Notes: generated from the sequence alone by a model not told the origin. DNA of 64,000 bases from Chryseobacterium sp. (GCA_027492795.1 JAPUEB010000021.1:1-64000); one strand, 5' to 3'. Positions 52,212 through 62,461 are shown, numbered from the stretch's first letter. Numbers and translations are program-made.

Positions 52212-54026
52212 ATGCAACAGAACAACGGATTAGACAAAAATCAGCTCATACTTTTTATGGTTTTTTCTTTATTGATGATGGGTGCGATGTTCTTTTTCCA
52301 GAACAAAGATCAGAAAAGAGCAGCAGAATTGGAAGCTAAAAACCCTAAAACCACACAGGTAAATAATGCTGCAAAACCTGCCATTGCTACCAACATCAAC
52401 ACCAATGTAACTCCCGGTTCCATACAAACCGTGAATTTGAAAAACGAAGACTTGAATCTTGAATTTTCGAGTATTGGTGGGCAAATTTCTAAAGTAGAGC
52501 TATTAAAGTATAAAGCTTACGACCATAAAACGGATGAAGCAGATCTTCCATTGTATCTTTTCAATAAAAATAATTCTAATTACGGATTTACTTTTAAGGA
52601 CAAAACTGGAAAATTAATCAATACGAAAGACTTGGTTTTTGCGCCTTCTGTTAGCGGAAATACGGTAACAATGACCAATAATTCTACCGGTGCAGTCATC
52701 CAGTTTATTTACACTTTATTGCCAAAATATACGGTTGATTTTAAAGTGAAAACTCAAGGTTTGTCTCAATTAACTTCTGATGGAAAAGCAAATTTTATTT
52801 GGGATTATAGCGTAAGAAATGTTGAAAAAGGAAGATCGCAGGAACAAACACACTCTGAATTTTCGTACGCATTCAACAATTATAAAGATTATGATTATGA
52901 TGGAAGAACTACGATGGATGAGCCCGATGAAACTTTGAACTGGCTTGGTGTAAAGCAACAGTTTTTCTCTGCAGTTATTGAATCCAAAAGCGGTTTTACG
53001 CAAAGCAAAGGACATCAGGACATGATAGAAGAAGGCGAGTTTTTGAAAAAATTCAACTATGATGGTCAGGTTGCGATGAGTGGAAACGAACTGAACCAAG
53101 ATTTCACTTGGTATTTTATGCCATTGGATTTGAAGATTTTAAAATCGTATGAAGGAAAAAACTTTGATGAAATTTTACCTTTAGGTTGGTCTTTCATCGG
53201 TTGGATGAACAGATGGGGATTCATTCCACTATATAATTTCATTTCTTCTTGGGGAATTACAGCAGGTTGGGTAATTTTCTTAATGACCATTATCGTAAAG
53301 CTTATTTTATCGCCAATTATGTTCAAACAACATAAATTGAGTGCGATGATGAGGGTAATTCGCCCTGAGATTGATGAGGTGAACGCAAAATTCAAGGATG
53401 CAGATCCTATGAAAAAGCAGCAGGAAACGATGGCGGTTTACCGAAAAGCAGGTGTTAATCAAATGGCAGGTTGTCTTCCGGCGTTGATACAGATTCCTAT
53501 TTTCTACGCATTATTCCGATTCTTCCCGAATTTTATTGATTTAAGAGGAAAAAGTTTTTGGTTTGCCAAAGATTTAACGGCTTATGATGATTTGATAAAA
53601 CTTCCTTTCAAAGTGCCATTTTTGGGAGACCATTTAAGTATTTTCGCATTGGCTTGTACTGCTGTAATCTTAATTTACACCATCATGACTTCCGGCCAAA
53701 TGCAACAGCCACAAATGGAAGGAATGCCTAATATGAAGGTGATTATGTATATTTTCCCAATTACTTTCCTATTTTTCTTGAATACTTCGGCTTCCGGACT
53801 TTCTTGGTATTATTTCGTATCAAACGCCATTAACATCCTTATTATATTGGTGATAAAATACTGGATTTTGGACGAAAAGAAAATTCATGCACAAATTCAG
53901 GCAAACAAAGCCGCACCTCCAAAGAAGGAAGGTAAATTCCAAAAACGCATGCGCGAAATGATGGAACAGGCGCAGGAACAACAAAAACTGCAACAAAAAC
54001 AACAGCAGCAAAACAAAAAGAAATAG
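52212..54026 (+). CDS. yidC: Membrane protein insertase YidC
   Basis: 604 residues. N-terminal transmembrane anchor (QLILFMVFSLLMMGAMFFF), a large periplasmic beta-domain (~50-340), then the conserved insertase core with GWSFIGWMNRWGFIPLYNFISSWG, KLILSPIMFKQHKLSAMMRVIRPEIDEVNAKFK, VNQMAGCLPALIQIPIFYALFRFFPNFIDLRG and FFLNTSASGLSWYYFVSNAINILI. The C-terminus is a Gln/Lys-rich tail. I start at MQQNNGLDK; the longer frame begins at a TTG and runs through a simple repeat. Confidence 0.96.
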   Translation: MQQNNGLDKNQLILFMVFSLLMMGAMFFFQNKDQKRAAELEAKNPKTTQVNNAAKPAIATNINTNVTPGSIQTVNLKNEDLNLEFSSIGGQISKVELLKYKAYDHKTDEADLPLYLFNKNNSNYGFTFKDKTGKLINTKDLVFAPSVSGNTVTMTNNSTGAVIQFIYTLLPKYTVDFKVKTQGLSQLTSDGKANFIWDYSVRNVEKGRSQEQTHSEFSYAFNNYKDYDYDGRTTMDEPDETLNWLGVKQQFFSAVIESKSGFTQSKGHQDMIEEGEFLKKFNYDGQVAMSGNELNQDFTWYFMPLDLKILKSYEGKNFDEILPLGWSFIGWMNRWGFIPLYNFISSWGITAGWVIFLMTIIVKLILSPIMFKQHKLSAMMRVIRPEIDEVNAKFKDADPMKKQQETMAVYRKAGVNQMAGCLPALIQIPIFYALFRFFPNFIDLRGKSFWFAKDLTAYDDLIKLPFKVPFLGDHLSIFALACTAVILIYTIMTSGQMQQPQMEGMPNMKVIMYIFPITFLFFLNTSASGLSWYYFVSNAINILIILVIKYWILDEKKIHAQIQANKAAPPKKEGKFQKRMREMMEQAQEQQKLQQKQQQQNKKK

Positions 54027-54031
54027 AAGAA

Positions 54032-54064
54032 AAAAGCGGGAAAGATCATTTCTCGCTTTTTTTA
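54032..54064 (+). terminator. Terminator of yidC
   Basis: Stem AAAAGCGGGA with TCTCGCTTTT (54032-54041 with 54051-54060, one G-T pair), T-rich tail. Lies between convergent yidC and rnhB. Confidence 0.7.
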
Positions 54065-54079
54065 TTCATTTATCATTCA

Positions 54080-54667
54080 TCATTTATCATAAATTAACTT
54101 AAAGGATTTCCTGTGATGAACGGTTGGTCCGTATTTCATCAAAGCCTCACGGTGGTCTTTCGTAGCGTAACCCATGTTTTTATTCCAGCCGTATTGCGGG
54201 AACTCATTGTGTAGTTCAATCATTAATTTGTCGCGATAGTTTTTTGCTAAAATTGACGCGGCGGCAATGGACAAAATTTTAGAATCCCCTTTTACAATAC
54301 ACTGATGAGGAATAAAATTGTAAGGATGAAAACGGTTTCCATCTACCAAAATAAGCTCTGGACGGACTTTTAGTTTGTCCAAAGATAAATGCATCGCGTG
54401 AATACTTGCGTTGAGGATGTTATGTTGATCTATAAACTCAGGTGAAAGTTCTGTAATGGCGTAATCTAAAGCGTTTTCTTTGATGTAATCATCCAATTCA
54501 AGCCTTATTTTCGGTTTAAGTAATTTTGAGTCTGTGATAAGTTTGGCTTCGAAATTTCTTGGTAAAACTGCGGCTGCAGCTACAACAGGCCCGCAAAGAC
54601 AACCGCGTCCTACCTCGTCGCAACCTGCTTCGATATAATTTTCAGACCAAAATTTTAGTTTTTCCAT
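54080..54667 (-). CDS. rnhB: Ribonuclease HII
   Basis: 195-residue enzyme that nicks RNA in RNA-DNA hybrids and at single ribonucleotides. Catalytic acids in GCDEVGRGCLCGPVVAAA (DE), LILVDGNRF (Asp) and a later Asp in AKNYRDKLMIELH. Standard length; standalone gene. Confidence 0.95.
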   Translation of the reverse strand: MEKLKFWSENYIEAGCDEVGRGCLCGPVVAAAAVLPRNFEAKLITDSKLLKPKIRLELDDYIKENALDYAITELSPEFIDQHNILNASIHAMHLSLDKLKVRPELILVDGNRFHPYNFIPHQCIVKGDSKILSIAAASILAKNYRDKLMIELHNEFPQYGWNKNMGYATKDHREALMKYGPTVHHRKSFKLIYDK

Positions 54668-54799
54668 AACAGCAAAAAATGTGTTAAAATGTATCTAACT
54701 ATGTTCAACATTACAAAAATATTAAGATATAATTAACAAATGTCTTGGTAGTGTTAACTTTTTTTTACAAATTTGTTCAATTGAAAAATTTAATTTGAT

Positions 54800-57700
54800 A
54801 TGAAGAAACTAACAGCAAGTGTTTTGTCAGTAGTTCTTACAGCGTCTTTTACATTAGTAAGTGCGCAGAAAGACTCCATCAAAACACAAGAAATCGAGGG
54901 TGTTGTTGTAACGGCACTCGGGATTAAGAGAGAGAAAAAATCTCTTGGTTATGCTACACAAGAGATTAAAGGTGATGATCTCAACGGTGGTGCAGCAACA
55001 GGAAACGTTACCAATTTGTTATCTGGAAAAGCTGCTGGTGTTGAGATTAGAAGGAACACAAATTTGGGAGGCTCCACAAACGTTGTTATTCGTGGTACAA
55101 AATCAGTAACGGGTAACAATCAAGCACTTTGGGTAATTGATGGTGTTCCAATTGATAATGCCAACACCAATTCTACTTACCAACAACAAGGGGGCGCTGG
55201 TTTTGACTATGGAAATGCTGCTTCAGATATCAATCAGGAAGATATTGAGTCTATCAACATTTTAAAAGGTGCTGCAGCAACAGCATTGTATGGTTCTCGG
55301 GCTGCAAATGGTGCCGTAATTATCACCACGAAAAAAGGGAAAAGAAGAAATGATAAAATTGGTATTACTTTTTCTACAGAATACACCAACGGAAGTGTTG
55401 ATAAAAGTACATTCGCAAAATATCAAAATGAATATGGAGCCGGTTATGGTCCGTATTATGATGATCCAAGCGGGTATTTTCTTTATTTCGACGTAAACGG
55501 TGATGGAATTGATGATTTGGTGCAGCCAACCAGTGAAGACGCATCTTATGGTGCTGCTTTTAGTCCAAACTTGATGGTTTATCAATGGAATGCTTTTACA
55601 CCTTACTCTTCTAATTTTGGTAAAGCTACACCATGGACTGCGGCTAAAAATGGTCCTGGGACATTTTTCAAAAATTCACATTCCTTCGCTAACTCAGTTA
55701 CAATTGAAAATGGTTGGGAAAAATCTAATATCCTTGTTAGTTATTCCAATTTATTGCAAACGGGTATTCTTCCAAACAGCGAGTTAAGGAAGAACCAGTT
55801 AAGCGGTAGGTTTTCCCAAGAGCTTTCAGATAGATTAACAGCGAACATATACGCAAGTGTAACACTACAAGACACTAAAGGGAGAAATAACACGGGTTAT
55901 TCTGGGAATATAATGACCATGTTCAGACAATGGTGGCCACTAAACGTTGATGTACAAGAATTGCGAAGTGTTTATGAAAACTCCAATGGTCAAAATGTTA
56001 CATGGAATTGGTCGGACCCTTCGTCTGCTGATGGATTAAAACCAATTTATTGGAATAATCCATATTTTGAGAGATACCAAAACTATCAAACAGACAACCG
56101 TAATCGCTGGATGGGTTATGCCTCACTCCAATATAAAGTTACCGATTGGATGAATATTTTGGGTAGAGTATCCATTGATACCTATAACGCATTGCAGGAA
56201 GAAAGAAAGGCTGTAGGATCTATTGCAGAATCCTTTGGTTTGTCTCCAGTGGATGAGTCTTCTGGTTATCAAAGATTTACCGATCAGTTTAAAGAAATTA
56301 ATTATGATGTGATGGCAAACTTCAACAAGAAGTTAAGTGAGGATATTAGTTTGACAGGTGTTTTAGGTACAAATATTAGAAGAGTAACTAGAGACCAGGT
56401 ATTAGCCTCAACCTTGGGTGGTTTGGTTCAGCCAGGTTTGTACGCATTAGGCAATTCACGATACGAATTACCGTTTCCGGCTGAAAGTACCGTGCAATCC
56501 GGAGTTAATGGATACTTCGCACAGGCTTCATTAGGATATAAAGATACTTATTTTTTGGATGGATCTATTAGAAGAGATGCTTCTTCCACATTGCCATCGA
56601 GCAATAATTCGTATTGGTATCCTGCTGTTTCTGGAGCGATAGTGTTTTCAAACTTGATTGGTCAAGATTGGTTAAGCTTTGGAAAATTGAGAGCCAACTA
56701 CGCTGAAGTAGGAAATGATGCTCCGCCGCAAAGATTAATTACTACATACAATCGTAATTTTAATTTTCATGGTTTTCCATCATATACCCTTCCAAATACC
56801 TTAAATTATCCTAATCTACAGCCCGAAAGAACAAAATCTATGGAGGCAGGTATTGAAGCAAGCTTCTTTAATAAGAGAGTAGGAATTGATGTAGCGTATT
56901 ATGATACTCGATCATTCAACCAAATTATTGCAAATGCAGTTTCTGGTTTTTCTGGTGCCACAAGCGCCTATATCAATGGTGGAGAAATTCAGAACAAAGG
57001 GGTGGAAGTACAGCTTAATATTACTCCATTGAAGAGTCCTAATTTTGCTTGGGATATTAATCTGAATTGGTCAAAGAATAATAATAAAGTTCTTTCATTG
57101 CCTTCTGGAACAGAAAACATTCAGCTTGGCGCTTTTCAGCAAGGAGTTACCATCAATGCAACCGTTGGGCAACCTTATGGAACTATACAGGGAACTGATT
57201 TTGTTTATTTAAATGGCCAAAAAGTTGTAAATGCAACTTCAGGAAGATATTTAATGACTTCAACATCAAATAACCTTATCGGTAATATCAACCCAGATTG
57301 GATTGGAGGTATAAGAAATAGAATTACCTACAAAAATGTATCTCTAAGTTTCTTGATTGATGCCCAAAAAGGAGGTGATATCTTCTCGTTAGATATGGCT
57401 TATGGTCTTGCTACAGGTTTGTATCCTGAAACTGTTGGTAATAACGGTTTGGGACAGCCAATCAGAGAGGGAGGTATTATTTTGCCAGGTGTAAATCCCA
57501 ATGGCAATCCAAATGCTACCTATACAGCCGCTCCGGATCAATATGGTAATAACTATGGTTACAGGAGAGCTCCAAACGCAGCATTTATTTATGATGCATC
57601 TTTTATAAAATTAAGGGAAGCAGCTTTAACGATCGCGATTCCTAAAAGATTATACGCCGGTACATTTATCGACGATATGAAGTTTAGCATAATTGGGACT

Positions 57701-57841
57701 AACCTTTGGATTATCCACAAAAATTTGCCTTATGCAGATCCTGAAAGTGGATTGTCATCAGGAAACCTTGCAAGAGGTTATTCCGTTGGATCACTTCCGA
57801 CAACGAGAGATATAGGTGTTAACTTTACATTCAAATTTTAA
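54800..57841 (+). CDS. SusC/RagA-type TonB-dependent outer-membrane transporter
   Basis: 1013 residues: signal peptide (MKKLTASVLSVVLTASFTLVSAQ), TonB-box-like IEGVVVTALGI, plug domain with VTNLLSGKAAGVEIRRNTNLGG and the SusC signature ESINILKGAAATALYGSRAANGAVIITTKKG, then the 22-strand barrel ending in GVNFTFKF. It pairs with the SusD-like lipoprotein 6 bases downstream as a nutrient uptake complex. No carbohydrate enzyme or regulator is adjacent, so the substrate is not indicated. Confidence 0.95.
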   Translation: MKKLTASVLSVVLTASFTLVSAQKDSIKTQEIEGVVVTALGIKREKKSLGYATQEIKGDDLNGGAATGNVTNLLSGKAAGVEIRRNTNLGGSTNVVIRGTKSVTGNNQALWVIDGVPIDNANTNSTYQQQGGAGFDYGNAASDINQEDIESINILKGAAATALYGSRAANGAVIITTKKGKRRNDKIGITFSTEYTNGSVDKSTFAKYQNEYGAGYGPYYDDPSGYFLYFDVNGDGIDDLVQPTSEDASYGAAFSPNLMVYQWNAFTPYSSNFGKATPWTAAKNGPGTFFKNSHSFANSVTIENGWEKSNILVSYSNLLQTGILPNSELRKNQLSGRFSQELSDRLTANIYASVTLQDTKGRNNTGYSGNIMTMFRQWWPLNVDVQELRSVYENSNGQNVTWNWSDPSSADGLKPIYWNNPYFERYQNYQTDNRNRWMGYASLQYKVTDWMNILGRVSIDTYNALQEERKAVGSIAESFGLSPVDESSGYQRFTDQFKEINYDVMANFNKKLSEDISLTGVLGTNIRRVTRDQVLASTLGGLVQPGLYALGNSRYELPFPAESTVQSGVNGYFAQASLGYKDTYFLDGSIRRDASSTLPSSNNSYWYPAVSGAIVFSNLIGQDWLSFGKLRANYAEVGNDAPPQRLITTYNRNFNFHGFPSYTLPNTLNYPNLQPERTKSMEAGIEASFFNKRVGIDVAYYDTRSFNQIIANAVSGFSGATSAYINGGEIQNKGVEVQLNITPLKSPNFAWDINLNWSKNNNKVLSLPSGTENIQLGAFQQGVTINATVGQPYGTIQGTDFVYLNGQKVVNATSGRYLMTSTSNNLIGNINPDWIGGIRNRITYKNVSLSFLIDAQKGGDIFSLDMAYGLATGLYPETVGNNGLGQPIREGGIILPGVNPNGNPNATYTAAPDQYGNNYGYRRAPNAAFIYDASFIKLREAALTIAIPKRLYAGTFIDDMKFSIIGTNLWIIHKNLPYADPESGLSSGNLARGYSVGSLPTTRDIGVNFTFKF

Positions 57842-57847
57842 TAGAAC

Positions 57848-59323
57848 ATGAAAAAAGTATTTTTAATAATAGGTTTAGTAGGTCTTTCCATATTATCAAC
57901 GTCATGCGACAGAGATTTAGAAGGAATGAATACTGACACAAAGCACCCGGATGTTGTACCGGCAAGTGCTTTATTTACTACAGCGCAAAGAAGCTTAACA
58001 GATCAAATGGTGAACACAAGCGTAAACAGAAATGTTTTCAGACTTATTGTTCAGCAGTGGGCTCAAACTACATATTTTGATGAGTCTGCTTATGATTTTG
58101 TATCAAGAAAAATTTCAGATAATCATTCCAATGCGATTTATGCAGGTACTCTTGCTGATTTAGAAAAAGCCCGCCTATATGTGGTAGGGGAAGTTTTGAA
58201 TCCTGCAGATCCAGATTATGCTACAAAAGTGATTGAAAGAAAAAATAAGCTTGCAGTAATCGATATCTTGATGGTTTATGCATTCCAAGTAATGGTAGAT
58301 ACTTATGGAAATGTTCCCTATTCTGAAGCTTTAAAGTTTGACCAGAATTTCTTACCTAAATATGATGATGCTCTTGGAATTTATAAAAGCTTAATCGCAA
58401 AATTGGATGCTGATTTGGCAAATATCGATACCAGTCATAGTGCTTTTGGTGGTGCAGATATTCTCTATAGTGATGATCTTAGCTTATGGAAAAAATTTGC
58501 AAACAGCATTAAATTGAAATTAGGAGTTAATCTAGCTGCTTCCAATAAGGATAATATGACTGCCAAGCAAGCCATAGAGAGCGCAGCATTAAATGTAATA
58601 TCTTCTAATTCTGAAAATGCGAAGCTAAAGTATATGCCAACATTGCCAAATACAAACCCATTATTTGTTGATTTGGTTAATTCTGGTAGAAATGATTTTG
58701 TAGTCTCCAAAACAATTATCAATAAGCTTGTTGCTTTAGGCGATCCAAGATTGCCGAAATATGTGGATCCAGATGGACCTCAAACAGGAGGTACTTCCGG
58801 TGTTGGAAATAGCTACTCAAGTCGTGCACATATTGCTCCCCGTATAAAAGAACCAGATTTTCCGGGAACACTTTTAGATTATGCAGAAGTTGAATTCTTA
58901 TTGGCAGAAGCTAAAGCGAGAGGGTTTACAATCGCAGGAACTATAGATTCACATTATACAAATGCTATTACTGCATCTTTACAAGATTGGGGTGTTTCCT
59001 CTTACGATATTGGATTGTATTTATCAAACCCGAATGTAATTTACGCTACTGCGCCTGGAGCAACTTGGCAAGAAAAAATAGGTAACCAAGCTTATTTGGC
59101 AATGTATAACAGAGGTTTTGAATCTTGGACTTTCTGGAGAAGATTAGATTTCCCAGTACTTACACCTCCATCCAGTGCAAACGCTGAAGCGGAAGGTAAA
59201 GTTCCAGTGAGATTAAAGTACCCAATAAGAGAGCAAACACTGAATGTAAATAATTACAATGCTGCCGCTACTGCTATTGGAGGTGATAAATTGACAACAA
59301 AAGTATTTTGGGATATTAACTAG
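57848..59323 (+). CDS. SusD/RagB-family substrate-binding lipoprotein
   Basis: 491 residues. Lipoprotein signal MKKVFLIIGLVGLSILSTSC (lipobox LSTSC). TPR-rich SusD-like_2 layout: KLAVIDILMVYAFQVMVDTYGNVPYSEALK, IYKSLIAKLDADLANID, DDLSLWKKFANSIKLKLGVNLA, DYAEVEFLLAEAKARGF and AYLAMYNRGFESWTFWRRLDFPVL. Forms the outer lid of the SusC transporter encoded just upstream. Confidence 0.93.
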   Translation: MKKVFLIIGLVGLSILSTSCDRDLEGMNTDTKHPDVVPASALFTTAQRSLTDQMVNTSVNRNVFRLIVQQWAQTTYFDESAYDFVSRKISDNHSNAIYAGTLADLEKARLYVVGEVLNPADPDYATKVIERKNKLAVIDILMVYAFQVMVDTYGNVPYSEALKFDQNFLPKYDDALGIYKSLIAKLDADLANIDTSHSAFGGADILYSDDLSLWKKFANSIKLKLGVNLAASNKDNMTAKQAIESAALNVISSNSENAKLKYMPTLPNTNPLFVDLVNSGRNDFVVSKTIINKLVALGDPRLPKYVDPDGPQTGGTSGVGNSYSSRAHIAPRIKEPDFPGTLLDYAEVEFLLAEAKARGFTIAGTIDSHYTNAITASLQDWGVSSYDIGLYLSNPNVIYATAPGATWQEKIGNQAYLAMYNRGFESWTFWRRLDFPVLTPPSSANAEAEGKVPVRLKYPIREQTLNVNNYNAAATAIGGDKLTTKVFWDIN

Positions 59324-59344
59324 AATGTTTTGGTAATATATCTC

Positions 59345-59374
59345 AAACCGCTCCTCGGAGCGGTTTTTTTATTT
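59345..59374 (+). terminator. Terminator of susCD
   Basis: 10-bp perfect stem AAACCGCTCC (59345-59354 with 59357-59366), 2-base loop, T-tail. Confidence 0.85.
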
Positions 59375-59377
59375 CCG

Positions 59378-59385
59378 TATATTTG
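59378..59385 (+). promoter_or_regulatory. -7 promoter element of argS
   Basis: TATATTTG matches TAnnTTTG, 17 bases before the ATG and just after the susCD terminator. Confidence 0.6.
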
Positions 59386-59402
59386 TAGCTCAAAATTTCA
59401 CC

Positions 59403-61166
59403 ATGAATATTAAAGATATCATAGCAAACAAAATTTCAGAAATCATCAATTCAGTGTATCAAATTGGCGAGGTAAAATTGGAAGTTCAGCAAAATAAATC
59501 TGAATTTGAGGGGGATTTTACGGTAGTTACTTTCCCGTTGGTAAGGCTGTTGAAAAAAAGTCCGGATTTAATTGCTAATGAACTCGGAGGAGCGCTCACC
59601 GCGGAAACCGATTTCGTCCAAAGTTATAACGTGGTGAAAGGTTTTTTAAATCTAAAAATTGAAAATACTTTTTTTTTAGAAAACTTTATTTCCATCCAAG
59701 AAAATTTCTCTAAAAAAGAGGGCAAAAACCAAACGGTAATGGTGGAATATTCTTCGCCAAATACCAATAAACCGCTTCATTTGGGCCATATTCGAAATAA
59801 TCTTTTGGGATATTCTGTGGCACAAATTTTAGAAGAAGACGGTTACAACGTTATTAAAACACAGATTATTAATGACCGTGGAATTCACATCTGCAAATCC
59901 ATGTTGGCTTGGGAAAAGTTTGGAAAGAGCGAAACACCAGAATCCACCGGAATTAAGGGGGATAAATTTGTAGGAAATTATTATGTAGAATTTGATAAAA
60001 AGTATAAAGAAGAAATTGAAAAACTAAAAATTGAAGGTAAAGATGAAGCTGAAGCAAAAAAACAGGCACCTTCAATAATTGAAGCTCAAGAAATGCTCTT
60101 AAACTGGGAAAAAGGCGACGAAAAAGTCCGCAACCTTTGGAGCGAAATGAATTCTTGGGTTTACGAAGGATTTTCGCAGACTTATCAACGACTGGGTGTA
60201 GATTTCGACCAAATTCAATACGAAAGCAAAACCTATCTTCTAGGAAAAGATTTGATACAGGAAGGTCTTCACAAAGGCGTTTTTTACAGAAAAGATGACG
60301 GTTCTATTTGGGTAGATCTTACCGATGAAGGTTTGGATGAAAAATTGTTATTGCGCTCCGACGGAACTTCGGTTTATATGACGCAGGATTTGGGAACCGC
60401 AGTAGAACGCTTCAAAGATAATGATATCCAAAAACTAATTTATACCGTAGGAAACGAGCAGGATTACCATTTCCAAGTGTTATTCAAAATTTTGAAAAAA
60501 TTAGGATACGATTGGGCAAATCAGCTGTATCACCTTTCTTATGGAATGGTGGAACTTCCCGACGGAAAAATGAAATCCCGCGAAGGAACCGTTGTTGACG
60601 CCGATGATTTGATGCAGGAAATGTATGAAACCGCCAAAGAGAAAGCTCAGGAACTCGGAAAACTGGAAAATCTTTCCGATGAAGATAAAGAATCTTCCTA
60701 CGAAACTGTTGGAATTGGAGCCTTAAAATATTTCATGCTAAAGGTAGATCCAAAAAAAAAAATGCTCTTCAATCCAAAGGAAAGTATCGATTTCAACGGA
60801 AATACAGGACCGTTTATTCAATACACGTATGCTCGAATCCAGTCATTGCTTGCAAAAGCCAATTTTGAAAACAAAGCAATATCCAAAAATGTTTCCATCA
60901 ATGAATCTGAAAAAGAGTTGATTATGGAGCTGTCCAATTTTAAGGAAGTGGTTTCTAAAGCGGCAGAAACATTAAGTCCGGCTCAGGTTGCCAATTACGT
61001 TTACGATTTGGTGAAAACCTACAATTCCTTCTATCAAAACAATCCTATCCTTATTTTAGAAGATGAAAATGATAAACAGTTCCGTTTAGAATTATCAGAT
61101 TTAACAGGAAAAACCATCAAAAAAGCACTTGCTTTGCTGGGGATAGGAACAGTAAACAGAATGTAA
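59403..61166 (+). CDS. argS: Arginyl-tRNA synthetase
   Basis: 587-residue class I synthetase. N-terminal Arg-tRNA additional domain, then VEYSSPNTNKPLHLGHIRNNLLG (HIGH motif as HLGH), GNEQDYHFQVLFKILKKLGYDW, GMVELPDGKMKSREGTVVDADDL (KMSKS-type KMKSREG) and the DALR anticodon-binding domain (NFKEVVSKAAETLSPAQVANYVYDLVKTYNSFYQNNPIL) ending in the typical short Arg/Met tail. Confidence 0.97.
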   Translation: MNIKDIIANKISEIINSVYQIGEVKLEVQQNKSEFEGDFTVVTFPLVRLLKKSPDLIANELGGALTAETDFVQSYNVVKGFLNLKIENTFFLENFISIQENFSKKEGKNQTVMVEYSSPNTNKPLHLGHIRNNLLGYSVAQILEEDGYNVIKTQIINDRGIHICKSMLAWEKFGKSETPESTGIKGDKFVGNYYVEFDKKYKEEIEKLKIEGKDEAEAKKQAPSIIEAQEMLLNWEKGDEKVRNLWSEMNSWVYEGFSQTYQRLGVDFDQIQYESKTYLLGKDLIQEGLHKGVFYRKDDGSIWVDLTDEGLDEKLLLRSDGTSVYMTQDLGTAVERFKDNDIQKLIYTVGNEQDYHFQVLFKILKKLGYDWANQLYHLSYGMVELPDGKMKSREGTVVDADDLMQEMYETAKEKAQELGKLENLSDEDKESSYETVGIGALKYFMLKVDPKKKMLFNPKESIDFNGNTGPFIQYTYARIQSLLAKANFENKAISKNVSINESEKELIMELSNFKEVVSKAAETLSPAQVANYVYDLVKTYNSFYQNNPILILEDENDKQFRLELSDLTGKTIKKALALLGIGTVNRM

Positions 61167-61172
61167 AAATAA

Positions 61173-61201
61173 AAAAGCCTTTCAGAATTTGAAAGGCTTT
61201 T
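61173..61201. terminator. Bidirectional terminator of argS and tRNA-Gln
   Basis: 12-bp perfect stem AAAAGCCTTTCA (61173-61184 with 61190-61201) between argS (+) and the tRNA gene (-). Confidence 0.8.
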
Positions 61202-61205
61202 ATTG

Positions 61206-61276
61206 TAGACCGACAGGGATTCGAACCCCAGATGACTGAACCAAAATCAGTAGTGTTACCGCTACACCATCGGTCT
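61206..61276 (-). tRNA. tRNA-Gln (TTG)
   Basis: 71 nt on the minus strand. Acceptor arms AGACCGA / TCGGTCT, D-arm with TGTAGCGGTAACAC, anticodon stem CTGA/TCAG with loop TTTTGGT (anticodon TTG, reading CAA/CAG), T-arm GGGGTTCGAATCCC. CCA is not encoded (CAA follows the discriminator A). Confidence 0.93.
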
Positions 61277-61374
61277 GTCCGTTTAAAGTGGTGCAAATTT
61301 ATAAATATTTTCTATAATAACAAGAATTTTCAGACAAAAAATTCTAATTTTAGACAAAATTTTGATTTCCAAAA

Positions 61375-62403
61375 ATGTTGATTGACTTTAAAAATCTCAA
61401 TATTCATCAATTAAAACCTCAAAATCAATTTGAGGAAAAATTGCTTGAGCTTATAAGAGATTGGTTTTCAAATTCTTCAATACTAAGTGTCCAGACTTCA
61501 GGTTCCACCGGAACTCCGAAAGTTTTTGATGTGGAAAAACAAAAAATGTTGAATTCCGCGAAAATGACTTGCGATTTTTTGGATTTAAAGGAGAACGATT
61601 CAGCATTAATTTGTCTTCCTGTAGAATACATTTCCGGGAAAATGATGGTCGTTCGTGCGATTGAAAGAAATTTGAAATTAATTTTTGCAGAACCATCAAC
61701 AACCCCTCTTGAAGATTTAGAAAGAGAAGTTGATTTCTGCGCAATGACGCCGTTGCAAGTAGAAAATTCAATTGATAAAATTCATTTAATCAAAAATTTA
61801 ATCATTGGTGGAGCTGCTGTTTCTGAAAATTTAAAAGTTAAAATCGCTCAAACGCTGAAACGCTCCAACTCCCCAACAAAAATATTCGAAACTTATGGAA
61901 TGTCCGAATCGCTTTCGCACATTGCATTGAAAGAAATTTATCCCAATTCTGAAAAATTTTTTACTGTTTTAGATGAGGTGCAAATTTCTTTAGACGAAAG
62001 AGGATGTTTGAAAATTTTCGCATCAAAACTTAATTCCGAAATTCTTACAACGAATGATTTAGTTGAAGTAGTTGGCGAAAAACAGTTTAGGTTTTTAGGA
62101 CGAATCGATAACGTCATCAATTCAGGAGGTGCAAAAATTTTTCCGGAAGAATTAGAAGCTTTGGTAAAAAGAGAAATTGAAAACGAAGTAGCTTTCTTTG
62201 GAATTCCTGATGAAACTTTAGGACAAAAGTTGATTTTAGTTATTGAAGGGATTTCCACACCAAAAATCATTCATCAATTATCACTTATCATTTATTCAAA
62301 GTCTTTCCACAAACCAAAAGAAATTATTTTTGTAGAAAAACTTCCAAGAACTCCGAATGGAAAAATTGATAGAATAAAATTGAGAAAAAAATTGAACTAT
62401 TAA
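61375..62403 (+). CDS. menE: AMP-binding acyl-CoA ligase, MenE-like
   Basis: 342-residue adenylate-forming enzyme, short like the flavobacterial o-succinylbenzoate-CoA ligases of menaquinone synthesis. Motifs: SVQTSGSTGTPK (P-loop), ICLPVEYISGKMMVVRAI, FETYGMSESLSHIA, LGRIDNVINSGGAKIFPEELE and LPRTPNGKIDRIKLRKK with the C-terminal catalytic Lys. Around IIHQLSLIIYSKSF the DNA is a TCATCAATTATCACTTATC simple repeat that looks like a spacer sequence inside the gene. Other men genes are not in the window. Confidence 0.82.
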   Translation: MLIDFKNLNIHQLKPQNQFEEKLLELIRDWFSNSSILSVQTSGSTGTPKVFDVEKQKMLNSAKMTCDFLDLKENDSALICLPVEYISGKMMVVRAIERNLKLIFAEPSTTPLEDLEREVDFCAMTPLQVENSIDKIHLIKNLIIGGAAVSENLKVKIAQTLKRSNSPTKIFETYGMSESLSHIALKEIYPNSEKFFTVLDEVQISLDERGCLKIFASKLNSEILTTNDLVEVVGEKQFRFLGRIDNVINSGGAKIFPEELEALVKREIENEVAFFGIPDETLGQKLILVIEGISTPKIIHQLSLIIYSKSFHKPKEIIFVEKLPRTPNGKIDRIKLRKKLNY

Positions 62404-62404
62404 G

Positions 62405-62461
62405 ACCACCCCGTCAAAATTTTTTTATAAAATTTTGCCACCCCTCCACAGGAGGGGAATT
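62405..62461. repeat. ACCACCCCGTC...GGAGGGGAATT element
   Basis: Two hairpins: CAAAATTTT (62415-62423) with AAAATTTTG (62429-62437), and CCCCTCC-ACA-GGAGGGG (62441-62457). Same outer blocks as the copy inside the RM gene at 24265-24307. Confidence 0.75.
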
